DNA from: Agelaius tricolor
Taxonomy: Eukaryota; Chordata; Aves; Passeriformes; Icteridae
Length of the DNA: 64,000 nucleotides
Assembly: GCA_023055355.1 (NCBI GenBank)
Contig: JALJCS010000055.1
Location: forward strand, 1 to 64,000
Reading direction: 5' to 3'
Each line of letters begins with the position of its first letter. Position 1 is the first letter of the stretch. This document shows positions 49,101-61,682 of this stretch, piece after piece. A program made the position numbers and the translations under genes. The notes under the pieces were generated by a model that ran no database searches, had not been told where the DNA came from, and worked only from the letters and a program-made list of their open reading frames with translations.

Positions 49101-50871
49101 GGATTCCTCCACAACTAAAGCTGCCAGCAACTAGGAGCTTGCAAGTCCTTAGAGCCCTAAAGTCCACCTTTCATCTGACACCCAGACCTTGGGGACATGA
49201 CTTCTTTTCCACATGGAAAATCGGATCAGTTTGAGGCCACTCGCCCTGGCCATCTGCATCGTTCCCGGTGTGAAATTTGAAAACTTGGCTGATTTTCTCC
49301 AAAACTAAAGCTGCTGGCAACGAGGACCCCGGAAGTCCTTAGAGCCCCAAAGGCCACATTTCATCTGACACCCAGACCCTGGGGAAAGGACTTCTTTTTC
49401 CCATGCAAAATGGCCTCCGTTTGCAGCCACTAACCCTGGGCAGAAAGAGGGGAGACAAGGTAGAATTACCAAATCTTTGCTGGATTTTTCCAAAATTAAT
49501 GCTGGCAGCAACGAAGATCCTGTAAGTACTTAGAGCCTCAAAGGCCACCTTGAACATATTACTAATACCCTGGGTAAAGGACGTTTATCCCATGGAAAAT
49601 GGCCTTCATTTCTCGCCACTTGGCCTGGCAGGCAGGGCAGCGCCAAGCGAGCAATTTGCAAACTCTGCTGGATCCTTCCAAAACAAAAGCTGCCAGCAAA
49701 TAGGAAGCTGCAAGTACTTAGAGCCCCTGATGCCAACTTCAAACTGATAGCCAGACCCTGGGGAAAGGACTTCTTTTTCCCATGCAAAATGGCCTCACTT
49801 TGAAGCCATTTGCCCTGGCCAACAGGGCAGTGCCCAGTGAGAAATTTTTAAACATTGCTGGATTCCTCCACAACTAAAGCTGCCGGCAACTAGGAGCTTG
49901 CAAGTCCTTAGAGCCCTAAAGTCCACCTTTCATCTGAAACCCAGAACTTGGGGACATGACTTCTTTTCCCCATGGAAAATGGGGTCAGTTTGAGGCCGAT
50001 CGCCCTGGCCATCTGCCTCGTTCCATGTGTGAAATTTGCAAACTTGGCTGATTTTCTCCAAATCTAAAGCTGCTGGCAAGGAGGACCCTGGAAGTCCTTA
50101 GAGCACCAAAGTCCACCTTTCATTGATACCCATACCCTGGGGGCATGTCTTCATTGTCCTGATGGAAAATCAGATCAGTATGAGGCCATTCGCCCTAGCC
50201 ATCTCTATCGTTCCCGGTGTGAAATTTGCAAACTTGGCTGATTTTCTCCAAAACTAAAGCTGCTGGCAAGGCAGACCCTGAAAGTCCTTAGTGCCCCAAA
50301 GGCCACATTTCATCTGACACCCAGACCCTGGGGAAAGGACTTCTTTTTCCCATGCAAAATGGCCTCTGTTTGTAGCCATTTGCCCTGGCCAACAGGGCAG
50401 TGCCCAGTGAGAAATTTGCAAACTTTGCTGGATTCCTCCACAACTAAAGCTGCCAGCAACTAGGAGCTTGCAAGTCCTTAGAGCCCTAAAGTCCACCTTT
50501 CATCTGACACCCAGACCTTGGGGACATGACTTCTTTTCCACATGGAAAATCGGATCAGTTTGAGGCCACTCGCCCTGGCCATCTGCATCGTTCCCGGTGT
50601 GAAATTTGAAAACTTGGCTGATTTTCTCCAAAACTAAAGCTGCTGGCAACGAGGACCCCGGAAGTCCTTAGAGCCCCAAAGGCCACATTTCATCTGACAC
50701 CCAGACCCTGGGGAAAGGACTTCTTTTTCCCATGCAAAATGGCCTCCGTTTGCAGCCACTAACCCTGGGCAGAAAGAGGGGAGACAAGGTAGAATTACCA
50801 AATCTTTGCTGGATTTTTCCAAAATTAATGCTGGCAGCAACGAAGATCCTGTAAGTACTTAGAGCCTCAAA
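46125..50871. repeat. 25-monomer block: 11+7+7 cassettes, 4747 bp
   Basis: C monomers at 46125, 48214 and 49543. The 11-mer (46125-48213, 2089 bp) is C B A B D B A A1 B A B'. It differs from the left-block 11-mer: it has A1 in place of A', and it looks like a 12-mer that lost one B of the B-B pair. It contains CAGACACTGGGG near 47475, shared only with 52226. Two consecutive 7-mers follow. Confidence 0.88.
48214..50871. repeat. Tandem pair of 7-mer cassettes, 1329 bp period
   Basis: These are the only adjacent 7-mers in the window (48214-49542 and 49543-50871). Both B' monomers share the private variant GCAGCCACTAACCCTGGGC (near 49428 and 50757), where all other B' copies have CACTCACCC. The copies are not identical. 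The first starts with the CTGATACCC allele of C, the second with CTAATACCC and TTTCTCGCC. The first has CTCCAAAACTAAAGC near 48538 where the second has CTCCACAACTAAAGC. Confidence 0.9.
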
Positions 50872-53800
50872 GGCCACCTTGAACATATTACTAATACCCT
50901 GGGTAAAGGACGTTTATCCCATGGAAAATGGCCTTCATTTCTGGCCACTTGGCCTGGCAGGCAGGGCAGCGCCAAGCGAGCAATTTGCAAACTGTGCTGG
51001 ATCCTTCCAAAACAAAAGCTGCCAGCAAATAGGAAGCTGCAAGTACTTAGAGCCCCTGATGCCAACTTCAAACTGATAGCCAGACCCAGGGGAAAGCACT
51101 TCTTTTTCCCATGCAAAATGGCCTCACTTTGCAGCCATTTGCCCTGGCCAACAGGGCAGTGACCAGTGAGAAATTTTTACACTTTGCTGGATTCCTGCTG
51201 AACTAACGCTGCTGGCAACTAGGAGCTTGCAAGTCCTTAGAGCCCCATGGCCACCTTTCATCTCACACCCAGACCCTGGGGACATGACTTCATTTTCCCC
51301 AGGGAAATTGGGGTCAGTTTGAGGCCACTCGCCCTGGCCATCTGCATCCTGCCCGGTGTGAAATTTGCAATCATCGCTGATTTTCTCCAAATCTAAAGCT
51401 GCTGGCAAGGAGGACCCTGGAAGTCCTTGGAGCCCCATGGCCACCTTTCATCTGACACCCAGACCCTGGGGAAAGGACTTCTTTTTCCCATGCAAAATGG
51501 CCTCTCTTTGTAGCCATTTGCCCTGGCCAACAAGGCAGTGCCCAGCCAGAAATTTTTTAACATTACTGGATTCCTGCAGAACTAACGGTATTGGCAACTA
51601 GGAGCTTGCAAGTCCTTAGAGCCCCAAAGGCCACCTTTCATCTGACACCCAGACCCTGGGCCAATGACTTCATTTTCCCTATGGAAAATCGCCTCCATTT
51701 CTGGCCTCTCGCCCTGACTTTAGGGTGGCGCCCAACAAGAAATTTGCAATCTTTGCTGGATTTCTCCAAATCTAAAGCTGCCAATAAGTAGTACCTTGTA
51801 AGTCCTTAGAGCCCCAAAGGCCACCTTTCATCTGACACCCAGACCCTGGGGAAAGGACTTCTTTTTCCCATGCAAAATGGCCTCCATTTGCAGCCATTTG
51901 CCCTGGCCAACAGGACAGTGCCCAGTGAGAAATTTTTACACTTTGCTGGATTCCTCCAAAACTAAAGCTGCCGGCAACTAGGAGCTTGCAAGTCCTTAGA
52001 GCCCTAAAGGCCACCTTTCATCTGACACCCAGACCTTGGGGACATGACTTCATTTTCCCCAGGGAAATTGGGGTCAGTTTGACGCCACTCGCCCTGGCCA
52101 TCTGCATCGTTCCCGGTGGGAAATTTGCAAACTTGGCTGATTTTCTCCAAAACTAAAGCTGCTGGCAACGAGGACCCTGGTAGTACTTAGTGCCCCAAAG
52201 GCCACCTTTCATCTGACACCCAGACACTGGGGACATGACATCATTTTCCCCAGGGATATTGAGGTCAGTTTGAGGCCACTCGCTCTGGCCATCTGCATCG
52301 TTCCCGGTTTGTAATTTGCAATCATGGCTGATTTATTCCATAAATAAAGCTGCTGGGAACAAGGACCCCGGAAGTCCTTGGAGCCCCAAACGCCACCTTT
52401 CATCTGACAGCCAGACCCTGGGGAAAGGACTTCTTTTTCCCATACAAAATGGCCTCCATTTGCAGCCATTTGCCCTGGCCAACAGGACAGTGCCCAGTGA
52501 GAAATTTTTACACTTTGCTGGATTCCTCCAAAACTAAAGCTGCCGGCAACTAGGAGCTTGCAAGTCCTTAGAGCCCCAAAGGCCACCTTTCATCTGACAC
52601 CCAGACCCTGGGGAAAGGACTTCTTTTTCCCATGCAAAATGGCCTCCATTTGCAGCCATTTGCCCTGGCCAACAGGACAGTGACCAGTGAGAAATTTTTA
52701 CACTTTGCTGCATTCCTCCAAAACTAAAGCTGCCGGCAACTAGGAGCTTGCAAGTCCTTAGAGCCCTAAAGGCCACCTTTCATCTGACACCCAGACCTTG
52801 GGGACATGACTTCATTTTCCCCAGGGTAATTGGGGTCAGTTTGACGCCACTCGCCCTGGCCATCTGCATCGTTCCCGGTGGGAAATTTGCAAACTTGGCT
52901 GATTTTCTCCAAATCTAAAGCTGCTGGCAAGGAGGACCCTGGAAGTCCTTGGAGCCCCATGGCCACCTTTCATCTGACACCCAGACCCTGGGGAAAGGAC
53001 TTCTTTTTCTCATGGGAATGGCCTCCGTTTGCAGCCACTCACCCTGGGCAGAAAGAGGGGAGACAAGGTAGAATTACCAAATTTTGCTGGATTTTTCCAA
53101 AATTAATGCTGGCAGCAACGAAGATCCTGTAAGTACTTAGAGCCTCAAAGGCCACCTTGAACATATTACTGATACCCTGGGTAAAGGACATTTATCCCAT
53201 GGAAAATGGCCTTCATTTCTGGCCTGTTGGCCTGGCAGGCAGGGCAGTGCCAAGCGAGCAATTTGCAAACTCTGCTGGATCCTTCCAAAACAAAAGCTGC
53301 CAGCAAATAGGAACCTGCAAGTACTTAGAGCCCCTGATGCCAACTTCAAACTGATAGCCAGACCCTGGGGAAAGCACTTCTTTTTCCCATGCAAAATGGC
53401 CTCACTTTGCAGCCGGTTCCCCTGGCCAACAGGGCAGTGACCAGTGAGAAATTTTTACACTTTGCTGGATTCCTGCTGAACTAACGCTGTTGGCAACTAG
53501 GAGCTTGCATGTCCTTAGAGCCCCATGGCCACCTGTCATCTGACACCCAGACCCTGGGGACATGACATCATTTTCCCCAGGGATATTGAGGTCAGTTTGA
53601 GGCCACTCGCTCTGGCCATCTGCATCGTTCCCGGTTTGTAATTTGCAATCATGGCTGATTTATTCCATAAATAAAGCTGCTGGGAACGAGGACCCCGGAA
53701 GTCCTTGGAGCCCCAAAGGCCACCTTTCATCTGACACCCAGACCCTGGGGAAAGGACTTCTTTTTCCCATACAAAATGGCCTCCATTTGCAGCCATTTGC

Positions 53801-55616
53801 CCTGGCCAACAGGACAGTGCCCAGTGAGAAATTTTTACACTTTGCTGGATTCCTCCAAAACTAAAGCTGCCGGCAACTAGGAGCTTGCAAGTCCTTAGAG
53901 CCCTAAAGGCCACCTTTCATCTGACACCCAGACCTTGGGGACATGACTTCATTTTCCCCAGGGAAATTGGGGTCAGTTTGACGCCACTCGCCCTGGCCAT
54001 CTGCATCGTTCCCGGTGTGAAATTTGCAAAGTTGGCTGATTTTCTCCAAAACTAAGGCTGCTGGCAACGAGGACCCCGGAAGTCCTTGGAGCCCCAAAGG
54101 CCACATTTCATCTGACACCCAGACCCTGGGGAAGGGACTTCTTTTTCTCATGGGAATGGCCTCCGTTTGCAGCCACTCACCCTGGGCAGAAAGAGGGGAG
54201 ACAAGGTAGAATTACCAAATTTTGCTGGATTTTTCCAAAATTAATGTTGGCAGCAATGAAGATCCTGTAAGTACTTAGAGCCTCAAAGGCCACCTTGAAC
54301 ATATTACTGATACCCTGGGTAAAGGACATTTATCCCATGGAAAATGGCCTTCATTTCTGGCCTGTTGGCCTGGCAGGCAGGGCAGTGCCAAGCGAGCAAT
54401 TTGCAAACTCTGCTGGATCCTTCCAAAACAAAAGCTGCCAGCAAATAGGAAGCTGCAAGTACTTACAGCCCCTGATGCCAACTTCAAACTGATAGCCAGA
54501 CCCTGGGGAAAGGACTTCTTTTTCCCATGTAAAATGGCCTCACTTTGAAGCCATTTGCCCTGGCCAACAGGGCAGTGCCCAGTGAGAAATTTTTAAACAT
54601 TGCTGGATTCCTCCACAACTAAAGCTGCCGGCAACTAGGAGCTTGCAAGTCCTTAGAGCCCTAAAGTCCACCTTTCATCTGAAACGCAGAACTTGGGGAC
54701 ATGACTTCTTTTCCCCATGGAAAATGGGGTCAGTTTGAGGCCGATCGCCCTGGCCATCTGCCTCGTTCCATGTGTGAAATTTGCAAACTTGGCTGATTTT
54801 CTCCAAATCTAAAGCTGCTGGCAAGGAGGACCCTGGAAGTCCTTAGAGCACCAAAGTCCACCTTTCATTGATACCCATACCCTGGGGGCATGTCTTCATT
54901 GTCCTGATGGAAAATCAGATCAGTATGAGGCCATTCGCCCTAGCCATCTCTATCGTTCCCGGTGTGAAATTTGCAAACTTGGCTGATTTTCTCCAAAACT
55001 AAAGCTGCTGGCAAGGCAGACCCTGAAAGTCCTTAGTGCCCCAAAGGCCACCTTTCATCTGACACCCAGACCCTGGGGAAAGGACTTCTTTTTCCCATGC
55101 AAAATGGCCTCTGTTTGTAGCCATTTGCCCTGGCCAACAGGGCAGTGCCCAGTGAGAAATTTGCAAACTTTGCTGGATTCCTCCACAACTAAAGCTGCCA
55201 GCAACTAGGAGCTTGCAAGTCCTTAGAGCCCTAAAGTCCACCTTTCATCTGACACCCAGACCTTGGGGACATGACTTCTTTTCCACATGGAAAATCGGAT
55301 CAGTTTGAGGCCACTCGCCCTGGCCATCTGCATCGTTCCCGGTGGGAAATTTGAAAACTTGGCTGATTTTCTCCAAAACTAAAGCTGCTGGCAACGAGGA
55401 CCCCGGAAGTCCTTAGAGCCCCAAAGGCCACATTTCATCTGACACCCAGACCCTGGGGAAAGGACTTCTTTTTCCCATGGGAAATGGCCTCCGTTTGCAG
55501 CCACTCACCCTGGGCAGAAAGAGGGGAGACAAGGTAGAATTACCAAATCTTTGCTGGATTTTTCCAAAATTAATGCTGGCAGCAACGAAGATCCTGTAAG
55601 TACATAGAGCCTCAAA
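50872..55616. repeat. 25-monomer block: 12+6+7 cassettes, 4745 bp
   Basis: C monomers at 50872, 53150 and 54288. The 12-mer repeats the A1-B lineage markers of the 42 kb and 47 kb blocks, with GGGAACAAGGACC near 52356 as a private change. The 7-mer at 54288 has three rare variants: GTACTTACAGCCCC near 54461, CATGTAAAATGGCC near 54526 and GGTGGGAAATTTGAAAAC near 55341. All recur 8533 bp downstream. Confidence 0.9.
53421..55467. repeat. Left copy of a ~2.05 kb duplication, 8533 bp apart
   Basis: Three rare variants (GTACTTACAGCC, CATGTAAAATGG, GGTGGGAAATTTGAAAAC) are shared with 61954-64000 at a constant offset of 8533 bp (45 monomers). The match starts just after the B monomer centre, where AGCCGGTTCCCCTGG here faces AGCCATTTGCCCTGG in the other copy. 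Its right end lies beyond what the window can test. Confidence 0.88.
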
Positions 55617-57132
55617 GGCCACCTTGAACATATTACTAATACCCTGGGTAAAGGACGTTTATCCCATGGAAAATGGCCTTCATTTCTGGCCACTTGGCCT
55701 GGCAGGCAGGGCAGCGCCAAGCGAGCAATTTGCAAACTCTGCTGGATCCTTCCAAAACAAAAGCTGCCAGCAAATAGGAAGCTGCAAGTACTTAGAGCCC
55801 CTGATGCCAACTTCAAACTGATAGCCAGACCCTGGGGAAAGGACTTCTTTTTCCCATGCAAAATGGCCTCACTTTGCAGCCATTTGCCCTGGCCAACAGG
55901 GCAGTGACCAGTGAGAAATTTTTACACTTTGCTGGATTCCTACTGAACTAACGCTGCTGGCAACTAGGAGCTTGCAAGTCCTTAGAGCCCCATGGCCACC
56001 TTTCATCTGACACCCAGACCCTGGGGACATGACTTCATTTTCCCCAGGGAAATTGGGGTCAGTTTGAGGCCACTCGCCCTGGCCATCTGCATCGTGCCCG
56101 GTGTGAAATTTGCAATCATGGCTGATTTTCTCCAAATCTAAAGCTGCTGGCAAGGAGGACCCTGGAAGTCCTTGGAGCCCCATGGCCACCTTTCATCTGA
56201 CACCCAGACCCTGGGCAAAGGACTTCTTTTTCCCATGCAAAATGGCCTCTCTTTGTAGCCATTTGCCCTGGCCAACAAGGCAGTGCCCAGCCAGAAATTT
56301 TTTAACATTACTGGATTCCTGCAGAACTAACGGTATTGGCAACTAGGAGCTTGCAAGTCCTTAGAGCCCCAAAGGCCACCTTTCATCTGACACCCAGACC
56401 CTGGGCCAATGACTTCATTTTCCCTATGGAAAATGGCCTCCATTTCTGGCCTCTCGCCCTGACTTTAGGGTGGCGCCCAACAAGAAATTTGCAATCTTTG
56501 CTGGATTTCTCCAAATCTAAAGCTGCCAAGAAGTAGTACCTTGCAAGTCCTTAGAGCCCCAAAGGCCACCTTTCATCTGACACCCAGACCCTGGGGAAAG
56601 GACTTCTTTTTCCCATGCAAAATGGCCTCCATTTGCAGCCATTTGCCCTGGCCAACAGGACAGTGCCCAGTGAGAAATTTTTACACTTTGCTGGATTCCT
56701 CCAAAACTAAAGCTGCCGGCAACTAGGAGCTTGCAAGTCCTTAGAGCCCTAAAGTCCACCTTTCATCTGACACCCAGACCTTGGGGACATGACTTCATTT
56801 TCCCCAGGGAAATTGGGGTCAGTTTGACGCCACTCGCCCTGGCCATCTGCATCGTTCCCGGTGGGAAATTTGCAAACTTGGCTGATTTTCTCCAAATCTA
56901 AAGCTGCTGGCAAGGAGGACCCTGGAAGTCCTTGGAGCCCCATGGCCACCTTTCATCTGACACCCAGACCCTGGGGAAAGGACTTCTTTTTCTCATGGGA
57001 ATGGCCTCCGTTTGCAGCCACTCACCCTGGGCAGAAAGAGGGGAGACAAGGTAGAATTACCAAATTTTGCTGGATTTTTCCAAAATTAATGCTGGCAGCA
57101 ACGAAGATCCTGTAAGTACTTAGAGCCTCAAA
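55617..57132. repeat. 8-mer cassette, right end region
   Basis: C B A B D B A B', 1516 bp, with the CTAATACCC allele of C. The B monomer following C carries GGAAAGGACTTC instead of GGAAAGCACTTC. D near 56430 reads GAAAATGGCCTCC rather than GAAAATCGCCTCC, a change shared only with the D at 60.6 kb. CTGGGCAAAGGAC near 56212 is private. Confidence 0.88.
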
Positions 57133-58270
57133 GGCCACCTTGAACATATTACTGATACCCTGGGTAAAGGACATTTATCCCATGGAAAATGGCCTTCATT
57201 TCTGGCCTGTTGGCCTGGCAGGCAGGGCAGTGCCAAGCGAGCAATTTGCAAACTCTGCTGGATCCTTCCAAAACAAAAGCTGCCAGCAAATAGGAAGCTG
57301 CAAGTACTTAGAGCCCCTGATGCCAACTTCAAACTGATAGCCAGACCCTGGGGAAAGCACTTCTTTTTCCCATGCAAAATGGCCTCACATTGCAGCCGGT
57401 TCCCCTGGCCAACAGGGCAGTGACCAGTGAGTAATTTTTACACTTTGCTGGATTCCTGCTGAACTAACGCTGTTGGCAACTAGGAGCTTGCATGTCCTTA
57501 GAGCCCCATGGCCACCTGTCATCTGACACCCAGACCCTGGGGACATGACATCATTTTCCCCAGGGATATTGAGGTCAGTTTGAGGCCACTCGCTCTGGCC
57601 ATCTGCATCGTTCCCGGTTTGTAATTTGCAATCATGGCTGATTTATTCCATAAATAAAGCTGCTGGGAACGAGGACCCCGGAAGTCCTTGGAGCCCCAAA
57701 GGCCACCTTTCATCTGACACCCAGACCCTGGGGAAAGGACTTCTTTTTCCCATACAAAATGGCCTCCATTTGCAGCCATTTGCCCTGGCCAACAGGACAG
57801 TGCCCAGTGAGAAATTTTTACACTTTGCTGGATTCCTCCAAAACTAAAGCTGCCGGCAACTAGGAGCTTGCAAGTCCTTAGAGCCCTAAAGGCCACCTTT
57901 CATCTGACACCCAGACCTTGGGGACATGACTTCATTTTCCCCAGGGAAATTGGGGTGAGTTTCACGCCACTCGCCCTGGCCATCTGCATCGTTCCCGGTG
58001 TGAAATTTGCAAAGTTGGCTGATTTTCTCCAAAACTAAGGCTGCTGGCAACGAGGACCCCGGAAGTCCTTGGAGCCCCAAAGGCCACATTTCATCTGACA
58101 CCCAGACCCTGGGGAAGGGACTTCTTTTTCTCATGGGAATGGCCTCCGTTTGCAGCCACTCACCCTGGGCAGAAAGAGGGGAGACAAGGTAGAATTACCA
58201 AATTTTGCTGGATTTTTCCAAAATTAATGTTGGCAGCAATGAAGATCCTGTAAGTACTTAGAGCCTCAAA
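57133..58270. repeat. 6-mer cassette, right end region
   Basis: C B A1 B A B', 1138 bp. The A monomer near 57955 has the private double change GGGGTGAGTTTCACGCC, where relatives have GGGGTCAGTTTGACGCC. Otherwise it follows the 53150 and 61683 6-mers. Confidence 0.88.
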
Positions 58271-59786
58271 GGCCACCTTGAACATATTACTGATACCCTG
58301 GGTAAAGGACATTTATCCCATGGAAAATGGCCTTCATTTCTGGCCTGTTGGCCTGGCAGGCAGGGCAGTGCCAAGCGAGCAATTTGCAAACTCTGCTGGA
58401 TCCTTCCAAAACAAAAGCTGCCAGCAAATAGGAAGCTGCAAGTACTTAGAGCCCATGATGCCAACTTCAAACTGATAGCCAGACCCTGGGGAAAGCACTT
58501 CTTTTTCCCATGCAAAATGGCCTCACATTGCAGCCGGTTCCCCTGGCCAACAGGGCAGTGACCAGTGAGTAATTTTTACACTTTGCTGGATTCCTGCTGA
58601 ACTAACGCTGTTGGCAACTAGGAGCTTGCAAGTCCTTAGAGCCCCATGGCCACCTTTCATCTGACACCCAGACCCTGGGGACATGACTTCATTTTCCCCA
58701 GGGAAATTGGGGTCAGTTTGACGCCACTCGCCCTGGCCATCTGCATCGTGCCCGGTGTGAAATTTGCAATCATGGCTGATTTTCTCCAAATCTAAAGCTG
58801 CTGGCAAGGAGGACCCTGGAAGTCCTTGGAGCCCCATGGCCACCTTTCATCTGACACCCAGACCCTGGGGAAAGGACTTCTTTTTCCCATGCAAAATGGC
58901 CTCTCTTTGTAGCCATTTGCCCTGGCCAACAAGGCAGTGCTCAGCCAGAAATTTTTTAACATTACTGGATTCCTGCAGAACTAACGGTATTGGCAACTAG
59001 GAGCTTGCAAGTCCTTAGAGCCCCAAAGGCCACTTTTCATCTGACACCCAGACCCTGGGCCAATGACTTCATTTTCCCTATGGAAAATCGCCTCCATTTC
59101 TGGCCTCTCGCCCTGACTTTAGGGTGGCGCCCAACAAGAAATTTGCAATCTTTGCTGGATTTCTCCAAATCTAAAGCTGCCAAGAAGTAGTACCTTGCAA
59201 GTCCTTAGAGCCCCAAAGGCCACCTTTCATCTGACACCCAGACCCTGGGGAAAGGACTTCTTTTTCCCATGCAAAATGGCCTCCATTTGCAGCCATTTGC
59301 CCTGGCCAACAGGACAGTGACCAGTGAGAAATTTTTACACTTTGCTGCATTCCTCCAAAACTAAAGCTGCCGGCAACTAGGAGCTTGCAAGTCCTTAGAG
59401 CCCTAAAGGCCACCTTTCATCTGACACCCAGACCTTGGGGACATGACTTCATTTTCCCCAGGGAAATTGGGGTCAGTTTGACGCCACTCGCCCTGGCCAT
59501 CTGCATCGTTCCCGGTGGGAAATTTGCAAACTTGGCTGATTTTCTCCAAATCTAAAGCTGCTGGCAAGGAGGACCCTGGAAGTCCTTGGAGCCCCATGGC
59601 CACCTTTCATCTGACACCCAGACCCTGGGGAAAGGACTTCTTTTTCTCATGGGAATGGCCTCCGTTTGCAGCCACTCACCCTGGGCAGAAAGAGGGGAGA
59701 CAAGGTAGAATTACCAAATTTTGCTGGATTTTTCCAAAATTAATGCTGGCAGCAACGAAGATCCTGTAAGTACTTAGAGCCTCAAA
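58271..59786. repeat. 8-mer cassette with the unexpected C allele
   Basis: C B A B D B A B', 1516 bp. It is unusual among 8-mers in starting with the CTGATACCC/CCTGTTGG allele of C that normally leads 6-, 7- and 11-mers. AGAGCCCATGATGCC near 58450 is shared only with 61863. The second B (near 59347) has TTTGCTGCATTCC, shared with 52710. Confidence 0.88.
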
Positions 59787-61682
59787 GGCCACCTTGAACA
59801 TATTACTGATACCCTGGGTAAAGGACATTTATCCCATGGAAAATGGCCTTCATTTCTGGCCTGTTGGCCTGGCAGGCAGGGCAGTGCCAAGCGAGCAATT
59901 TGCAAACTCTGCTGGATCCTTCCAAAACAAAAGCTGTCAGCAAATAGGAAGCTGCAAGTACTTAGAGCCCCTGATGCCAACTTCAAACTGATAGCCAGAC
60001 CCTGGGGAAAGCACTTCTTTTTCCCATGCAAAATGGCCTCACATTGCAGCCGGTTCCCCTGGCCAACAGGGCAGTGACCAGTGAGTAATTTTTACACTTT
60101 GCTGGATTCCTGCTGAACTAACGCTGTTGGCAACTAGGAGCTTGCAAGTCCTTAGAGCCCCATGGCCACCTTTCATCTGACACCCAGACCCTGGGGACAT
60201 GACTTCATTTTCCCCATGGAAAATGGGGTCAGTTTGAGGCCACTCGCCCTGGCCATCTGCATCGTGCCCAGTGTGAAATTTGCAACCTTGGCTGATTTTC
60301 TCCAAAAGAAAAGCTGCTGGCAAGGAGGACCCTGGAAGTCCTTGGAGCCCCATGGCCACCTTTCATCTGACACCCAGACCCTGGGGAAAGGACTTCTTTT
60401 TCCCATGCAAAATGGCCTCTCTTTGTAGCCATTTGCCCTGGCCAACAAGGCAGTGCCCAGCCAGAAATTTTTTAACATTACTGGATTCCTGCAGAACTAA
60501 CGGTATTGGCAACTAGGAGCTTGCAAGTCCTTAGAGCCCCAAAGGCCACCTTTCATCTGACACCCAGACCCTGGGCCAATGACTTCATTTTCCCTATGGA
60601 AAATGGCCTCCATTTCTGGCCTCTCGCCCTGACTTTAGGGTGGCGCCCAACAAGAAATTTGCAATCTTTGCTGGATTTCTCCAAATCTAAAGCTGCCAAT
60701 AAGTAGTACCTTGCAAGTCCTTAGAGCTCCAAAGGCCACCTTTCATCTGACACCCAGACCCTGGGGAAAGGACTTCTTTTTCCCATTGGAAATGGCCTCC
60801 ATTTGCAGCCATTTGCCCTGGCCAACAGGACAGTGCCCAGTGAGAAATTTTTACACTTTGCTGGATTCCTCAAAAACTAAAGCTGCCGGCAACTAGGAGC
60901 TTGCAAGTCCTTAGAGCCTCAAAGGCCACCTTTCATCTGACACCCAGACCTTGGGGACATGACTTCATTTTCCCCAGGGAAATTGGGGTCAGTTTGACGC
61001 CACTCGCCCTGGCCATCTGCATCGTTCCCGGTGTGAAATTTGCAAACTTGGCTGATTTTCTCCAAAACTAAAGCTGCTGGCAAGGAGGACCCTGGAAGTC
61101 TTTGGAGCCCCATGGCCACCTTTCATCTGACACCCAGACCCTGGGGAAAGGACTTCTTTTTCCCATGCATAGTAACCTCTCTTTGCAGCCATTTGCCCTG
61201 GCCAACAGGGCAGTGCCCAGTGAGAAATTTGCAAGCTTTGCTGGATTCCTCCACAACTAAAGCTGCCAGCAACTAGGAGCTTGTAAGTCCTTAGAGCCCT
61301 AAAGTCCACTTTTCATCTGACACCCAGACCTTGGGGACATGACTTCATTTTCCCCATGGAAAATGGGGTCAGTTTGAGGCCACTCGCCCTGGCCATCTGC
61401 ATCGTTCCCGGTGGGAAATTTGCAAACTTGGCTGATTTTCTCCAAAACTAAGGCTGCTGGCAACGAGGACCCCGGAAATCCTTAGAGCCCCAAAGGCCAC
61501 ATTTCATCTGACACCCAGACCCTGGGGAAGGGACTTCTTTTTCTCATGGGAATGGCCTCCGTTTGCAGCCACTCACACTGGCAGAAAATGGGGAGACAAG
61601 GTAGAATTACCAAATTTTGCTGGATTTTTCCAAAATTAATGCTGGCAGCAACGAAGATCCTGTAAGTACTTAGAGCCTCAAA
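59787..61682. repeat. 10-mer cassette C B A B D B A B A B', most diverged in the window
   Basis: The only 10-mer (1896 bp). Monomer starts are 59787, 59975, 60164, 60354, 60544, 60734, 60924, 61114, 61304 and 61495. It alternates A-like and B-like monomers without a break. It carries many private variants: CTCCAAAAGAAAAGC near 60301, TAGAGCTCCAAAGG near 60722, CCCATTGGAAATGG near 60783, CATGCATAGTAACC near 61164 and CACACTGGCAGAAAATGGGG near 61573. The last is in B', which is only 188 bp. Confidence 0.88.
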
